From Qipengyuania proteolytica (GTDB taxonomy: Bacteria; Pseudomonadota; Alphaproteobacteria; Sphingomonadales; Sphingomonadaceae): DNA of 64,000 nt. The position numbers and the translations under genes were made by a program. The stretch covers positions 930,001-994,000 of the forward strand of contig NZ_JAIGNN010000002.1 of the NCBI RefSeq assembly GCF_019711565.1, written 5' to 3'. Shown here piece after piece: positions 18,016 to 27,336 of this stretch (the first letter of the stretch is position 1; each line of letters starts with the position of its first letter). Under the pieces are notes generated by a model. The model saw only the letters and a list, made by a program, of their open reading frames with translations. It had not been told where the DNA came from and did not search any database.

Positions 18016-20952
18016 ATGGAATGGCTCTTCATCTTCGGCCTCGCAGGGGTGGTGGCGTACCTGTGGAACCGCCTCGAGCGCGCCGAGCGGCGGCTGGAGA
18101 AGCTCGACGAGCTGCAGGACCGGATGCTCGACATGATGCGCGGCATGCAGCGCGTATCGGTAGAGCCGGCGGCCGAGGCGGCACCGCCTGAACCGGAGCT
18201 GCCAAGGACCCCCGTGTCGGTCCCCGCCGTAGCGCTGCGGCGCGGCGAAGACGAGACGGAGACGCTGTCCGAGCCGGTACCCGTGGAGGCTAAACCCGAG
18301 CCGGCGGCCGAGCCGCTGGCGGACCAGCCGTCTTCCGACGAGCGGCCTGCCGACCCGCTGGTCTCGCGTTTCCGCTTCGACCTGGAGGATGTCTTCGGCC
18401 GCCGCCTGCCGATCTGGCTCGGCGGTGTCACGCTCGCGGTCGCGGGTGTCTTCCTCGTGCGCTATTCGATCGAGCGCGGCCTGATCACCCCGTTGCTGCG
18501 CGTCATCATGGCGTTCCTCTTCGGCGGCGCACTGATCGGCGGGGCCGAGGTCGCCTATCGCTTCCGCGCAAAGGTGGCCGACCCCCGTGTGGCGCAGGCC
18601 CTGGCCGGGGCAGGCCTCGCGACGCTCTATGCCGGGTTTTATCTTGCCGGCACGCAATACGGGCTGATCGGCCAGACGCTCGCTTTCGTCGGACTCGCCG
18701 CAGTGACCGCAGGCGCGATTGCGCTGTCCTTCCGCTTCGGCCTTCCCAGCGCCGTCCTCGGCCTCGTCGGCGGTTTCGCCGCGCCCGCGCTGGTCGGCGG
18801 CGAAGACGCGAACCTGCCGCTGTTGGCGCTCTATCTCGGTCTGGTCACGGGCGGGCTGGTCTATGCCGGGCGCCAGCAGCAGCGTGAGTGGATGGGCATC
18901 GCGGCCCTTGTCGGCGGGCTCGGCTGGGGTGCCGTTCTCCTGCTGGCGGGCGATCCGGGTTTCACCGAAGTGCTCGCGCTCGGCCTCTATTTCGTTGTTC
19001 TCGGCGCGGTCATGCCGGCGCTGGCCGATGCGGGACGGTTCGAGACGCCGCTGCGGCTCATTGCCGCGCTGGTGGCGAGCCTGCAGCTCGCCATGCTCGT
19101 CGACCAGGGCGGCTATGCGCCGCTTGCCTGGGGGCTCTACCTGCTGCTCGGCGCGACGCTGGCGTTCTTCGGCTGGAAGCGCCCCGCAATGCGCGAGGCC
19201 AACGGCATCGCGGCGCTGGTCGGCGTCCTGCTCTACGTGCAATGGGACCTGCCCTTCCCCAGCGATTTCGGCTGGGTCGGGGCGGCTCTCGCGCTCGTCT
19301 TCGCGGGCGTTCCGCTCGCATTCCTGCGCGAGGGATCGGACCGGACCGTCGACCGCTTGCAGGCCGCGCTGGTCCCGCCCGCTCTGGCCGCCATCGTCTA
19401 CGGCACCTTCGGCGACTTCGAGGCCGATGCTGCCGAATGGTCACTGGCCTTGGCCACCGCCGCGCTGGCGCTGTTCCCGGCGGCGGGCGCATGGCTCACC
19501 CGGCAGCGCGCGGATCGCCGCTGGTTCGCGGGCCTGACCGGCTCGGCGAGCGCCCTCGGCTTTGCTGCACTGCTGATGGTGACACCGGGCTGGAGCGCGC
19601 CGCTGACGGCCATGCTGGCGCTCCTCCCGGCCTTCATCCTCCTGCACCGCACGGGGGACCTGGCCATCGCGCAGCTGTGCTCGATCGGTGCCGTGGTCGC
19701 GCTCGGCGCGCTGCTGACGACCGGAGGCTTCGTCGAAGAGGCCGCCCTGCTCGGCGGCGATGCCGGTGGGACCACCGTGTGGCAGGCGGTGCTGCGCTGG
19801 ATCGCCGCCGCAGCCCCCTTCGCCGCGCTGGCGATCCTCACCCGCCAGCCGGCCATGCGTCATAGCGGAGAGGCCATCGCCGCGGCGCTCGTATACGGGG
19901 CGCTTGCACAGGTCCTGCCCGCCGACGTGCTCGCCTGGAGCGCGACGCTCGGCGCTTTCGCGATCTGGCACTTCGCGGGCGAGCGGAAGGCGGCACAGGG
20001 GACGCTTACCCTCATTGCCTTGTTCTGGGCGCTGGTCCCGCTGGTGGGCTGGCTCGAGGCAGGGCTCGCTTCGCTAGCGGCAGATCCGGTCTTCGTGATC
20101 GACCTGCCCCCACCCAAATCCGTGCTGACACGCATCCTACCGCTCGTGGCCGCGCTGGCGATCCTGCCCTCGCCGCCGGCCATCCGGGCCGTCGCCGCCC
20201 TGCGCCCGGCATGGCTCGCCGCACCGGTTCTGCTGGTCGCGGCGCACATCCTGTTCAAGCAGGTGCTCGCGATCGAGACCGAGATGCGCTTCGTTTCGCT
20301 CGGGCTTGCAGAGCGGACGATTTGGGAAGCGCTGCTGCTCGGCCTCGGCTGGTTGGCGGCGAACGGCGTCGCGCGATTTGCTCCGCAACGCTGGCTAGCC
20401 GTAGCACTCGGTAGCGCCGCCCTGCTCCACTTCGCCATCTACACCGGCCTGCTCCACAATCCGCTGTGGGCGAAGCAGGCAATCGGCCCCGTGCCCGTCG
20501 CTAACCTCGCGCTCGCAGCCTACGGCATCGCCATCGCTGCCGCGCTGCTCTTGCGGCGCTGGCTGGGCGAGCGCACGCGCATCGCCTTCGACGGCGTGGT
20601 GATCGCGCTCTCGGCCATGATGGTGCTGACGCTGCTGCGGCAAGCCTTCGCCGGATCGCTCCCGGCAGGCGTTCCAATGTCCCAGACCGAGGACTTGATG
20701 CGCAGCCTTGCAGGCATACTGCTGGCGCTGTTCTACCTCTTCCTCGGCAGCCGCCTCGGCGAGCGCAGCTGGCGGGTCGGATCGCTGGTGCTGATGCTGC
20801 TCGCGGTGGCGAAGGTTTTCATCGTCGACGCAGCGGGTCTCGAGGGCCTGCTGCGGATCGCCAGCTTCATGGCGCTGGGCTTCAGCCTGATCGGGATCGG
20901 CTGGGTCTATTCGCGGCAGTTGCGCGGCGCACCCGCACCAGCGGAAACATGA
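18016..20952 (+). CDS. DUF2339 giant polytopic membrane protein
   Basis: 978 residues. A membrane anchor (about 2-15) leads to a short coiled-coil stretch (RLERAERRLEKLDELQDRML) and a long acidic, Pro/Glu-rich linker to about residue 115. From about 135 to the end there are more than 20 hydrophobic segments with few loops, matching DUF2339 proteins of proteobacteria. No enzymatic motif is visible. The start has gagggg upstream. The gene is convergent with rplA and separated from it by a bidirectional terminator. Function is unknown for the family. Confidence 0.85.
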   Translation: MEWLFIFGLAGVVAYLWNRLERAERRLEKLDELQDRMLDMMRGMQRVSVEPAAEAAPPEPELPRTPVSVPAVALRRGEDETETLSEPVPVEAKPEPAAEPLADQPSSDERPADPLVSRFRFDLEDVFGRRLPIWLGGVTLAVAGVFLVRYSIERGLITPLLRVIMAFLFGGALIGGAEVAYRFRAKVADPRVAQALAGAGLATLYAGFYLAGTQYGLIGQTLAFVGLAAVTAGAIALSFRFGLPSAVLGLVGGFAAPALVGGEDANLPLLALYLGLVTGGLVYAGRQQQREWMGIAALVGGLGWGAVLLLAGDPGFTEVLALGLYFVVLGAVMPALADAGRFETPLRLIAALVASLQLAMLVDQGGYAPLAWGLYLLLGATLAFFGWKRPAMREANGIAALVGVLLYVQWDLPFPSDFGWVGAALALVFAGVPLAFLREGSDRTVDRLQAALVPPALAAIVYGTFGDFEADAAEWSLALATAALALFPAAGAWLTRQRADRRWFAGLTGSASALGFAALLMVTPGWSAPLTAMLALLPAFILLHRTGDLAIAQLCSIGAVVALGALLTTGGFVEEAALLGGDAGGTTVWQAVLRWIAAAAPFAALAILTRQPAMRHSGEAIAAALVYGALAQVLPADVLAWSATLGAFAIWHFAGERKAAQGTLTLIALFWALVPLVGWLEAGLASLAADPVFVIDLPPPKSVLTRILPLVAALAILPSPPAIRAVAALRPAWLAAPVLLVAAHILFKQVLAIETEMRFVSLGLAERTIWEALLLGLGWLAANGVARFAPQRWLAVALGSAALLHFAIYTGLLHNPLWAKQAIGPVPVANLALAAYGIAIAAALLLRRWLGERTRIAFDGVVIALSAMMVLTLLRQAFAGSLPAGVPMSQTEDLMRSLAGILLALFYLFLGSRLGERSWRVGSLVLMLLAVAKVFIVDAAGLEGLLRIASFMALGFSLIGIGWVYSRQLRGAPAPAET

Positions 20953-20961
20953 CAATGAGAA

Positions 20962-20990
20962 AGGGCCGGAGGTTTCCCCCCGGCCCTATT
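20962..20990. terminator. Bidirectional rho-independent terminator
   Basis: AGGGCCGG pairs with CCGGCCCT (20962-20969 with 20980-20987) around a ten-base loop. On the minus strand the stem is followed by TTTCTCATTG, which suits the end of the rplK-rplA transcript; on the plus strand ATTCAAATTG follows, after the DUF2339 gene. Confidence 0.7.
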
Positions 20991-21017
20991 CAAATTGCAT
21001 CGAAGTAGGAAAGCGAA

Positions 21018-21710
21018 TTAGGCGCCTTCAACTTCCGAGAGGTCGACCTTGAGGCCCGGACCCATCGAGCTGGTCAGCGTGACCTTGCGGACATACTTGC
21101 CCTTGGCGCCCGACGGCTTCGACTTCACGATCGCATCGGTCAGCGCCTTGAAGTTCGCCTTGAGGTCCTCATCCTTGAACGACAGCTTGCCGATACCGCT
21201 GTGGATGATGCCCTGCTTCTCGACGCGGAATTCGACCTGGCCGCTCTTGGCGTCCTTCACGGCCTGTTCCACGTTCGGGGTCACGGTGCCGAGCTTCGGG
21301 TTCGGCATCAGGCCCTTGGGACCCAGGACCTTACCCAGACGGCCGACGACACCCATCATGTCCGGCGTGGCGATCACGCGGTCATAGTCGAGGTTGCCGT
21401 TCTGCATGTCTTCCATGAGGTCTTCGGCACCGACCTTGTCCGCACCGGCGGCCAGCGCCTTGTCGGCATTGTCGCCACGCGCGAAGACCGCGACCTTGAC
21501 GTCCTTGCCGGTACCGCTCGGGAGCGACACCATGCCGCGGACCATCTGGTCGGCGTGACGCGGATCGACGCCGAGGTTCATCGCGACTTCGACGGTTTCG
21601 TCGAACTTCGCCTTGTGTTCGCGCAGCGTGGCGAGAGCCTCGTCCACGGTGTAGAGCTTTTCGCCGTCGAGCTTGGCGACAACCTGCTGCTTCTTGGTCT
21701 GCTTAGCCAT
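21018..21710 (-). CDS. rplA: 50S ribosomal protein L1
   Basis: 230 residues, the usual length. Typical L1 features include [22 protein letters not shown] near the start, the [15 protein letters not shown] segment, and the signature [22 protein letters not shown] around residues 118-139. It binds 23S rRNA at the L1 stalk and, in many bacteria, represses its own operon by binding the mRNA leader. It follows rplK by four bases. rplJ-rplL and rpoBC, often next, are not downstream here; the gene instead faces a terminator. Confidence 0.98.
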   Translation of the reverse strand: MAKQTKKQQVVAKLDGEKLYTVDEALATLREHKAKFDETVEVAMNLGVDPRHADQMVRGMVSLPSGTGKDVKVAVFARGDNADKALAAGADKVGAEDLMEDMQNGNLDYDRVIATPDMMGVVGRLGKVLGPKGLMPNPKLGTVTPNVEQAVKDAKSGQVEFRVEKQGIIHSGIGKLSFKDEDLKANFKALTDAIVKSKPSGAKGKYVRKVTLTSSMGPGLKVDLSEVEGA

Positions 21711-21714
21711 TATC

Positions 21715-22146
21715 TTAGCCCTCCACCACGTCGAGGCCCATCGAACGCGCGGAGCCTTCGATGATCTTGGTTGCCTGCTCGATGTCGTTCGCGTTGAGAT
21801 CCTTCATCTTGGTCTCGGCGATTTCGGCGAGCTGCGAACGCTTGATGGTTCCGGCCGAAACCTTGCCCGGCTCCTTCGAACCCGACTTCAGCTTGGCAGC
21901 CTTCTTGATCAGGAAGCTGGCCGGCGGGGTCTTGGTGATGAAGGTGAACGAACGGTCCGCATAGACGGTGATGATCGTCGGGATCGGCATGCCCTTTTCG
22001 AGGCTGTCGGTCGCAGCGTTGAACGCCTTGCAGAATTCCATGATGTTCACGCCGCGCTGGCCCAGTGCGGGGCCGATGGGCGGCGAGGGGTTGGCGGTGC
22101 CGGCGGGCACCTGCAGCTTGATATAGCCGTCGATCTTCTTGGCCAT
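21715..22146 (-). CDS. rplK: 50S ribosomal protein L11
   Basis: 143 residues, full length. [24 protein letters not shown] at the N-terminus and the C-terminal rRNA-binding domain with [14 protein letters not shown] and [13 protein letters not shown] are standard. L11 binds the GTPase-associated centre of 23S rRNA with L10. It is the first gene of an rplK-rplA pair; nusG and secE are on the same strand but about 7.2 kb away rather than directly upstream. Confidence 0.98.
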   Translation of the reverse strand: MAKKIDGYIKLQVPAGTANPSPPIGPALGQRGVNIMEFCKAFNAATDSLEKGMPIPTIITVYADRSFTFITKTPPASFLIKKAAKLKSGSKEPGKVSAGTIKRSQLAEIAETKMKDLNANDIEQATKIIEGSARSMGLDVVEG

Positions 22147-22269
22147 AATTGGCTTCCTTTCTCACTTTCGCTCCGCCTGTCTCCAGTCGAAGCTCATGGT
22201 AAGCGGTCAAGCGGTCCGTGTTTGCGAACCTCCCGCGCGGGTTTCCCGAAGCTGGCTTGGGAAGGCGCG

Positions 22270-22297
22270 CACATAGCGTTTCACGCGCCGATTGCAA
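22270..22297 (-). promoter_or_regulatory. Candidate sigma-70 promoter for rplK-rplA
   Basis: On the minus strand TTGCAA (22292-22297) and TATGTG (22270-22275) are separated by 16 bases, about 125 bases before the rplK start. The leader would be long enough for an L1-binding structure. Position and spacing fit a promoter for rplK-rplA once it is detached from secE-nusG, but both hexamers differ from consensus. Confidence 0.35.
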
Positions 22298-22361
22298 GCG
22301 ATTCTGCCGCTTGCTGCCTTGTAGGACGAATGTAGGAGCCCCCCCCGGCAAGACCCATGAC

Positions 22362-22386
22362 ATGGACCGCCTGTTACACGGTCCAT
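22362..22386. repeat. Perfect inverted repeat in the rplK-pspA intergenic region
   Basis: The 478-base gap between rplK and pspA holds no convincing gene. Its clearest structure is ATGGACCG/CGGTCCAT, a perfect 8-base dyad around a 9-base loop at 22362-22386. It lacks a T-run. It could be a regulator site in a divergent promoter region or an RNA hairpin; the sequence does not decide between these. Confidence 0.45.
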
Positions 22387-22624
22387 AGCGGAAAAATCCG
22401 GGCATCGGTCGGCGCTTTGACGGCAGGGACCAAAAGGGAAGTTCTTCGGGCGCTTCATCGGGCGGCGGAATAGCAAGTCGCGGGAGAGTAGGAAAATCGC
22501 TGCGACAGGAGTGCCACAAAGGCAATAGGGACTTGCAAACACGGCAATTCTTGCTTTCAGGCCACCATTTCTTAAGACACCCAAGTCAAAACGACCCCAC
22601 CGGTCGTCAAGGGGGCCCACTGCA

Positions 22625-23290
22625 ATGATTCATATCGCCGTTCGCATCCGCGAGCTCGTTTCCAGCAATGTCGACAGCATGATCGGAAGCGCCGGCGATC
22701 CGGCCAAGATGCTCAAGCTGCTGCGGACCGAGATCGAGGAGAGCCTCATCACCCTGCATGGCGACCTGTCGAAGGCGAAGCGCCAGCACGAGCGCCTGCT
22801 CGCCCAGGCCGAAGCGACTGCGGCCCGCGCGGAGGAATGGACGGCCAAGGCCAGGACCGCGATGGACCACAAGCGCGAAGACCTTGCCCGCTCCGCCCTG
22901 CTGGCGCGCGAGGACGAGCGCGCCCAGGCCGAACGGCTGCGCGATGCGGCGCGCGACGCGTCCGAAACGGTCAAGGAACTGGCCGACGCGATCGAGCGGC
23001 TCGAAGCCAAGCGCACCGAGGCGATTGCCAAGCTCAAGGACTTGCCCAGGGAACCGCAAGGCGCCGGCGCTGCTGCCACGGGTGACAGCAAGGCCGAACG
23101 CCATCTCGACCGGATCGAGCGCATGGAGCGCCGCGTCGACCTGACCAGCGAAGCGCGGGCGGAACCCGCACCGGCCAGCGTCGATGCCGAAATCGCCGCG
23201 CTCCGCCGCGATGCCGCGCTTGCGGCCGAGCTGGCTGCGATGAAGGCGCAGGCCGGCAGCGCAAAACCCGCTACCCGCAAGGCGAAGTAA
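22625..23290 (+). CDS. pspA: PspA/IM30-family membrane stress protein
   Basis: 221 residues, almost entirely helical and charged. The N-terminus (IRELVSSNVDSMIGSAGDPAKMLKLL) matches the amphipathic helix and start of PspA/Vipp1 proteins, followed by long coiled coils rich in Ala, Glu, Lys and Arg (about 40-150). PspA proteins coat and stabilise stressed inner membranes. A ggggg site precedes the ATG. No pspB/pspC or pspF lies next to it, and I could not find a correctly spaced sigma-54 promoter, so regulation probably differs from the enterobacterial case. Confidence 0.8.
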   Translation: MIHIAVRIRELVSSNVDSMIGSAGDPAKMLKLLRTEIEESLITLHGDLSKAKRQHERLLAQAEATAARAEEWTAKARTAMDHKREDLARSALLAREDERAQAERLRDAARDASETVKELADAIERLEAKRTEAIAKLKDLPREPQGAGAAATGDSKAERHLDRIERMERRVDLTSEARAEPAPASVDAEIAALRRDAALAAELAAMKAQAGSAKPATRKAK

Positions 23291-23374
23291 CACCTCACGC
23301 CCGCCGGTCGGGCGACATGGGCCTTCTATCGAGCGGGACTTCGGTCCCGCCGCTCGCTGCCCTATGGCCTCGGA

Positions 23375-24412
23375 ATGAGGAGAGGAACGCTATCGGCAGC
23401 GCTTGCGCTCGCCCTATGCGCGGCCACCGGCGCGAGCGCGCAGGAAGAGCCCGCCGCGGAAACCGGCACCACCCGCATGCCGGTCCTGCCGCCGGCCGAT
23501 ATCGACAATGATCTCGCCATCGGTGGCGAGGCGATCGAGGCCCGCAAGCTGCGCAGCCGCATGACCGTGGACGTGAAGGTCAACGGCAGGGGGCCGTACA
23601 AGTTCGTGGTGGATAGCGGCGCGGACACCTCCGCCGTCGGATCGGCCTTGGCCGGCAAGCTCGCCCTGCCCATGGCGGACCGGGCACTGCTCCACGGCGT
23701 GACCGAAAGCACCATGGTGGACCGGGTGTGGGTCGACGAATTGCAGCTCGGCGCCACCGTCACGACCGATATCGAAGTACCCATGCTCGACGAGCGCGAC
23801 ATGGGCGGGGACGGCATGATCGGGCTCGACGCGCTGGTCAACCAGCGGCTCATGCTCGACTTCGAGGACCGGGTCATTACCGTCGACGAGCAACTGGAAC
23901 CGGCCATGAGGGAAGACGGGATCATCGTCGTCACCGGGCGGTTGCAGCGGGGGCAGCTGATCCTGACCGAAGTGGCAGCCCAGCGGCAGAAGGTCGAGGC
24001 TGTGGTCGATACCGGCTCGGAGATTACCATCGGCAACCTGGCCCTGCGCGACAAGCTGCTGCGCCGTCGCGTGCGCGGTTTCGAAACCATCACGGTCTAT
24101 GGCGTGACGGGGGCGTCGGCGGAACTGGAATTCACCGTGATCAAGTCTCTGAAGATCGGGCCGATCACCTTACAGAACGTGCCGATCGCCTTTGCCGACA
24201 TTCCCCCGTTCGCGGTGTTCGGGATGAGCGACACGCCGTCGCTCCTGCTCGGCACGGACCTCATGGAAAGCTTTCGCCGCGTCTCGCTCGACTTCCGCGA
24301 CCGCAAGGTGCGGTTCCAGCTCCGCAAGTGCGAGCATGCAGGGATGGTCCTGCGCACCGGGACCAGCGCGACCCGCATCCGGTCGGACGACGAGCGCGCC
24401 TGCAAGCGCTAA
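23375..24412 (+). CDS. Exported retropepsin-like aspartyl protease with two active-site motifs
   Basis: 345 residues with a signal peptide (about 1-22, ending ASA). Two retropepsin-like repeats are present: FVVDSGADTSAVG (Asp80) and VVDTGSEITIG (Asp212), each followed by a hydrophobic segment and a GxDxL-type element (MIGLDAL, LLGTDLM). Most bacterial relatives have one motif and must dimerise; a protein with two could form an internal pseudo-dimer like pepsin. Location should be periplasmic. The gene lies between pspA and copB, the latter convergent and only 10 bases beyond its stop. Proteolytic activity has not been shown by the sequence alone. Confidence 0.78.
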   Translation: MRRGTLSAALALALCAATGASAQEEPAAETGTTRMPVLPPADIDNDLAIGGEAIEARKLRSRMTVDVKVNGRGPYKFVVDSGADTSAVGSALAGKLALPMADRALLHGVTESTMVDRVWVDELQLGATVTTDIEVPMLDERDMGGDGMIGLDALVNQRLMLDFEDRVITVDEQLEPAMREDGIIVVTGRLQRGQLILTEVAAQRQKVEAVVDTGSEITIGNLALRDKLLRRRVRGFETITVYGVTGASAELEFTVIKSLKIGPITLQNVPIAFADIPPFAVFGMSDTPSLLLGTDLMESFRRVSLDFRDRKVRFQLRKCEHAGMVLRTGTSATRIRSDDERACKR

Positions 24413-24422
24413 GCGCTGGCGA

Positions 24423-25424
24423 TCAGAACCAGAAGCGGACCCCGGCGACGAAGCTGGTCGTGGCGGTGTCCTCGCCGTCGAGCCGCGCGTAATCGGCGCT
24501 CTGGCCGACCTTCCACTCTTGGTCGACGCCGATGTAGGGGGCGAACTCGGGGACGATCTCGTAGCGCAGGCGCAAGCCCGCCTCGAGATGGTCGAGCCCG
24601 GCACCCACGCCCAGCTCCGGGATGTCCTGCGCCGACAGCGCGACTTCGACACGCGGCTGGAGGATCAGCCGCTGGGTGATACGCTGGTCCAGCTCGGCCT
24701 CGATCCGCGCGGTGACGTCGCCCTTGGTGGACACGAACGCCGCCGCATCGATCTCGAACAGGTAGGGCGCAAGTCCCTGCAAGCCGATCACGGCATGGGT
24801 GCGCTCCGGCCCGGTCAGGTCCTGCCGGACGCCGGCCTGCAGGTCCCACCAGGGGCCGATGGCATGGCTCCAGAGGCCCTGCACTTCGGCATCCTCGACG
24901 TCTTCTCCGAAAGCGCCCTCGCCTTCGGACTTGAACCAGAACTTGTCGATATCGCCGCCGTACCAGCCCTGGACGTCCCACAGGTACCCGTCCGCGCCGT
25001 CGCGCGCGCGATATTCGAGCCGGTCGCCCTGGAACCAGACCAGCGACTGGCCCCCGTGATTGTCTTTTAGCGCGGCGCGGCTCGCGCGCATCGCCTCGGC
25101 ACCCCAGATCGCGTCAGCGGCGCGCGGCGGGCCTGAACCGGCCGACGCGGGCGCTGGGCGTTCCGGCGGCGGCGGAATGTCGAGCTTGAGGCCCTGAAGA
25201 ACGTCGCCCGAATTCGGGGGGGTGTGCTGCGAATGGTCCATCTGTGAATGGTCCATCTGGGAATGATCGACCGGTGCCGGGTCGCCCATCTCGTGCCCGG
25301 CATGCGGATCGGCAGCCTCTTCCTGCTTTGGCCCGGCCGGCTGCGGAGCGGGAGCATGCCCCTCGTGCTGCGCCAGCGCAGGGGCTGCGGTGCAGGCCAG
25401 CAGCAGCGTCAGGGCGAACTTCAT
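24423..25424 (-). CDS. copB: Copper resistance protein CopB, outer membrane
   Basis: 333 residues with a signal peptide (1-18). The mature N-terminus is rich in His, Met and Asp, with MDHSQ repeated three times, suited to binding copper. The rest, from about residue 100, is the CopB beta-barrel ending in a C-terminal Phe (VRFWF), the usual outer-membrane insertion signal. Its start overlaps the copA stop by four bases, so the pair is translationally coupled. CopB is thought to sequester or export copper at the outer membrane. Confidence 0.92.
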   Translation of the reverse strand: MKFALTLLLACTAAPALAQHEGHAPAPQPAGPKQEEAADPHAGHEMGDPAPVDHSQMDHSQMDHSQHTPPNSGDVLQGLKLDIPPPPERPAPASAGSGPPRAADAIWGAEAMRASRAALKDNHGGQSLVWFQGDRLEYRARDGADGYLWDVQGWYGGDIDKFWFKSEGEGAFGEDVEDAEVQGLWSHAIGPWWDLQAGVRQDLTGPERTHAVIGLQGLAPYLFEIDAAAFVSTKGDVTARIEAELDQRITQRLILQPRVEVALSAQDIPELGVGAGLDHLEAGLRLRYEIVPEFAPYIGVDQEWKVGQSADYARLDGEDTATTSFVAGVRFWF

Positions 25425-27223
25425 TGCGCGCCCCCCGGAAAGGCCACGCTGACCACCTGAAACATGCCGGCGTGCATGTGATAGAGCAGGTGGCAGTGGA
25501 AAGCCCAGTCGCCCGGCTCGTCGGCGGTGAGGTCGAAGGTCACCGTGCTGCCCGGCTGGACGATCACCGTGTGCTTTTGCGGCTGGTGCATGGGTTCCGC
25601 ACCGTTGACCAGCTCGAAGAAGTGCCCGTGCAGGTGGATCGGATGCGCCATCATCGTGTCGTTGACGAGCTTGACCCGCACCCGCTCGTTATAGGCGAAG
25701 CGGATCGGCTGGTCGGAGACGGCGGAGAATTTCTTCCCGTCGAACGACCACATGTAGCGTTCCATGTTGCCGGTCAGGTGGATCTCCATCGAGCGGCTGG
25801 GCCGGCGCGGATCGTCGTTCGGCGCGAGCGCAGCGAGATCGCGATAGGTCAGGACCTTGTGCTCGACCGTGTCGAGGCCGAGGCCGGGGAAGCCGGTGCG
25901 GTCCATCGGCATCGCCGCCACCATGTCCACACCCGGCCCCGCCTCGACATCGGGCGGCAGGAGCGAGGTATCGCGCATCTTCATGTCGCCATGGTCCATG
26001 GCGAGTGCCGGATCGGCAGGCTTGCCGTGATCCATGCCGGCATGATCCATGGCGCCGTGGTCCATCGAGCCGTGATCCATCGCGCCATGGTCCATGCCGT
26101 CATGACCGCCGGAGCCGTGGTCCATCCCGCCGTGGCCCATATCGGTCATGGTCAGCAGGACGGGATCGCGCAGCGGCGGCACCGGCGCGCGGGCGCCGGG
26201 GCGAGAGGCCAGCGTGGCGACGCCCATGCCCGACCGGTCCATCGCTTCGGCCACGATCGTATGCGCCGCGCCGGTCGGTTCGACCACCACGTCGTAGGTC
26301 TCCGCCGTGCCGATCTGGAATTCGTCCACCTCGACCGGGCGCACGTTGAGCCCGTCCGCCGCCACCACGGTCATCTTCACGCCCGGAATGCGGATGTTGA
26401 AGAAGCTCATCGCGCTGCCGTTGATGACGCGCAGCCGCACCCGCTCGCCGGGATTGAACAGATATTCGAGACCGTCGTCCGGCCCGTGCCCGTTGATGAG
26501 GTAGGTGTAGGTCGAACCGGTCACGTCGGCGATGTCGGTCGGCATCATCCGCATGCCCGCCCACATGCGCCGTTCCTCACCGGTCAGCGGGTAATCGTCT
26601 GTGGCCGTGGTCTTCTGGCGGTTGAAATATTCCTCGCCCTTCTTGAGCTTCGCCATGATCGCATGCGGATGCATGGGGGTGAACTCGCTCAGCAGCAGCA
26701 CGTAATCGCGGTCGGCCTGCACCGGATCGGCACCGGCAGGGTCGACGATGATCGGTCCGTAATGGCCCGCCTGTTCCTGCAAGCCCGAGTGGCTGTGCCA
26801 CCAGTAGGTGCCCGACTGGCGCAGCGCGGGGATATCGTAGGTGAAGGTCTGCCCCGGAGCGATGCCGGGGAAGCTGACGCCCGGAACGCCGTCGAACTGG
26901 AACGGCAGCAGCAGGCCGTGCCAGTGGATCGAGGTATCCTCGGCCAGGTGGTTGGTGACGTTGAGCCTCACCGGCTCGCCTTCCTTCAGGCGGATCAGCG
27001 GGCCGGGAATGCTGCCGTTCACCGCGATCGCATGGCCGCGCCTGCCGCCGGTGGCGAAGCTGGTTTCGGCGACCATCAGGTCGATCGAGCGACCGGAGAC
27101 CTCGTCGAACCCCTGCCGCACCGGCCCGTGCGGCATGGCGCGCGCCCAAGCGGGCATGGCGGCGAGCCCGCCGAGGGCGGCGCTGCCTGCGATAAAGCGT
27201 CGGCGTGTAAAACGACCCGTCAT
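25421..27223 (-). CDS. copA: Copper resistance multicopper oxidase CopA (TAT-exported)
   Basis: 600 residues from ATG 27223; the longer in-frame start at 27310 would bury the TAT signal (RRRFIAGSA, residues 7-15), so I reject it. All four copper-binding clusters are visible: HWHG (H100, H102), WWHSHSG (H143, H145), HPIHLHGHFF and HCHLLYHMHAGM (576-587). A Met/His-rich insertion of repeated MDHG units lies between domains 2 and 3. The enzyme oxidises Cu(I) in the periplasm. It is followed by copB with overlapping codons and divergent from a DUF305 gene. Confidence 0.96.
   Translation of the reverse strand: MTGRFTRRRFIAGSAALGGLAAMPAWARAMPHGPVRQGFDEVSGRSIDLMVAETSFATGGRRGHAIAVNGSIPGPLIRLKEGEPVRLNVTNHLAEDTSIHWHGLLLPFQFDGVPGVSFPGIAPGQTFTYDIPALRQSGTYWWHSHSGLQEQAGHYGPIIVDPAGADPVQADRDYVLLLSEFTPMHPHAIMAKLKKGEEYFNRQKTTATDDYPLTGEERRMWAGMRMMPTDIADVTGSTYTYLINGHGPDDGLEYLFNPGERVRLRVINGSAMSFFNIRIPGVKMTVVAADGLNVRPVEVDEFQIGTAETYDVVVEPTGAAHTIVAEAMDRSGMGVATLASRPGARAPVPPLRDPVLLTMTDMGHGGMDHGSGGHDGMDHGAMDHGSMDHGAMDHAGMDHGKPADPALAMDHGDMKMRDTSLLPPDVEAGPGVDMVAAMPMDRTGFPGLGLDTVEHKVLTYRDLAALAPNDDPRRPSRSMEIHLTGNMERYMWSFDGKKFSAVSDQPIRFAYNERVRVKLVNDTMMAHPIHLHGHFFELVNGAEPMHQPQKHTVIVQPGSTVTFDLTADEPGDWAFHCHLLYHMHAGMFQVVSVAFPGGAQ
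25990..26140. repeat. Short tandem repeats encoding the MDHG-rich loop of CopA
   Basis: Near-identical units of 12-15 bases (forms of cat-ggc-gcc-gtg-gtc on the plus strand) repeat about eight times and encode MDHGAMDHGSMDHGAMDHAG and neighbouring residues. Such units can expand or contract by slippage without a frame change, altering the number of copper-binding Met/His positions. Confidence 0.7.
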
Positions 27224-27336
27224 ACCGCGCCCATATGTGATGGGATCGGCGGATGCCAAGGGTGCACGAAGGCACTTTCTCTGCGGTCGGGCATTTGACG
27301 GGGTAGACAAGGTACAATCGAACAGGGGCCGAATGC

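Noticed and set aside
22501-22624. Sigma-54 promoter before pspA
   Set aside because: A GG...GC pair (ggcaattcttgc) is present but the spacing is 8 rather than 10 bases.
25244-27298. Plus-strand frame of 684 residues
   Set aside because: Antisense to copA and copB, which are certain.
27224-27336. CueR-type copper operator between copA and the DUF305 gene
   Set aside because: TTGACG and TACAAT occur with only 12 bases between, and no clear dyad fits a MerR-type site.
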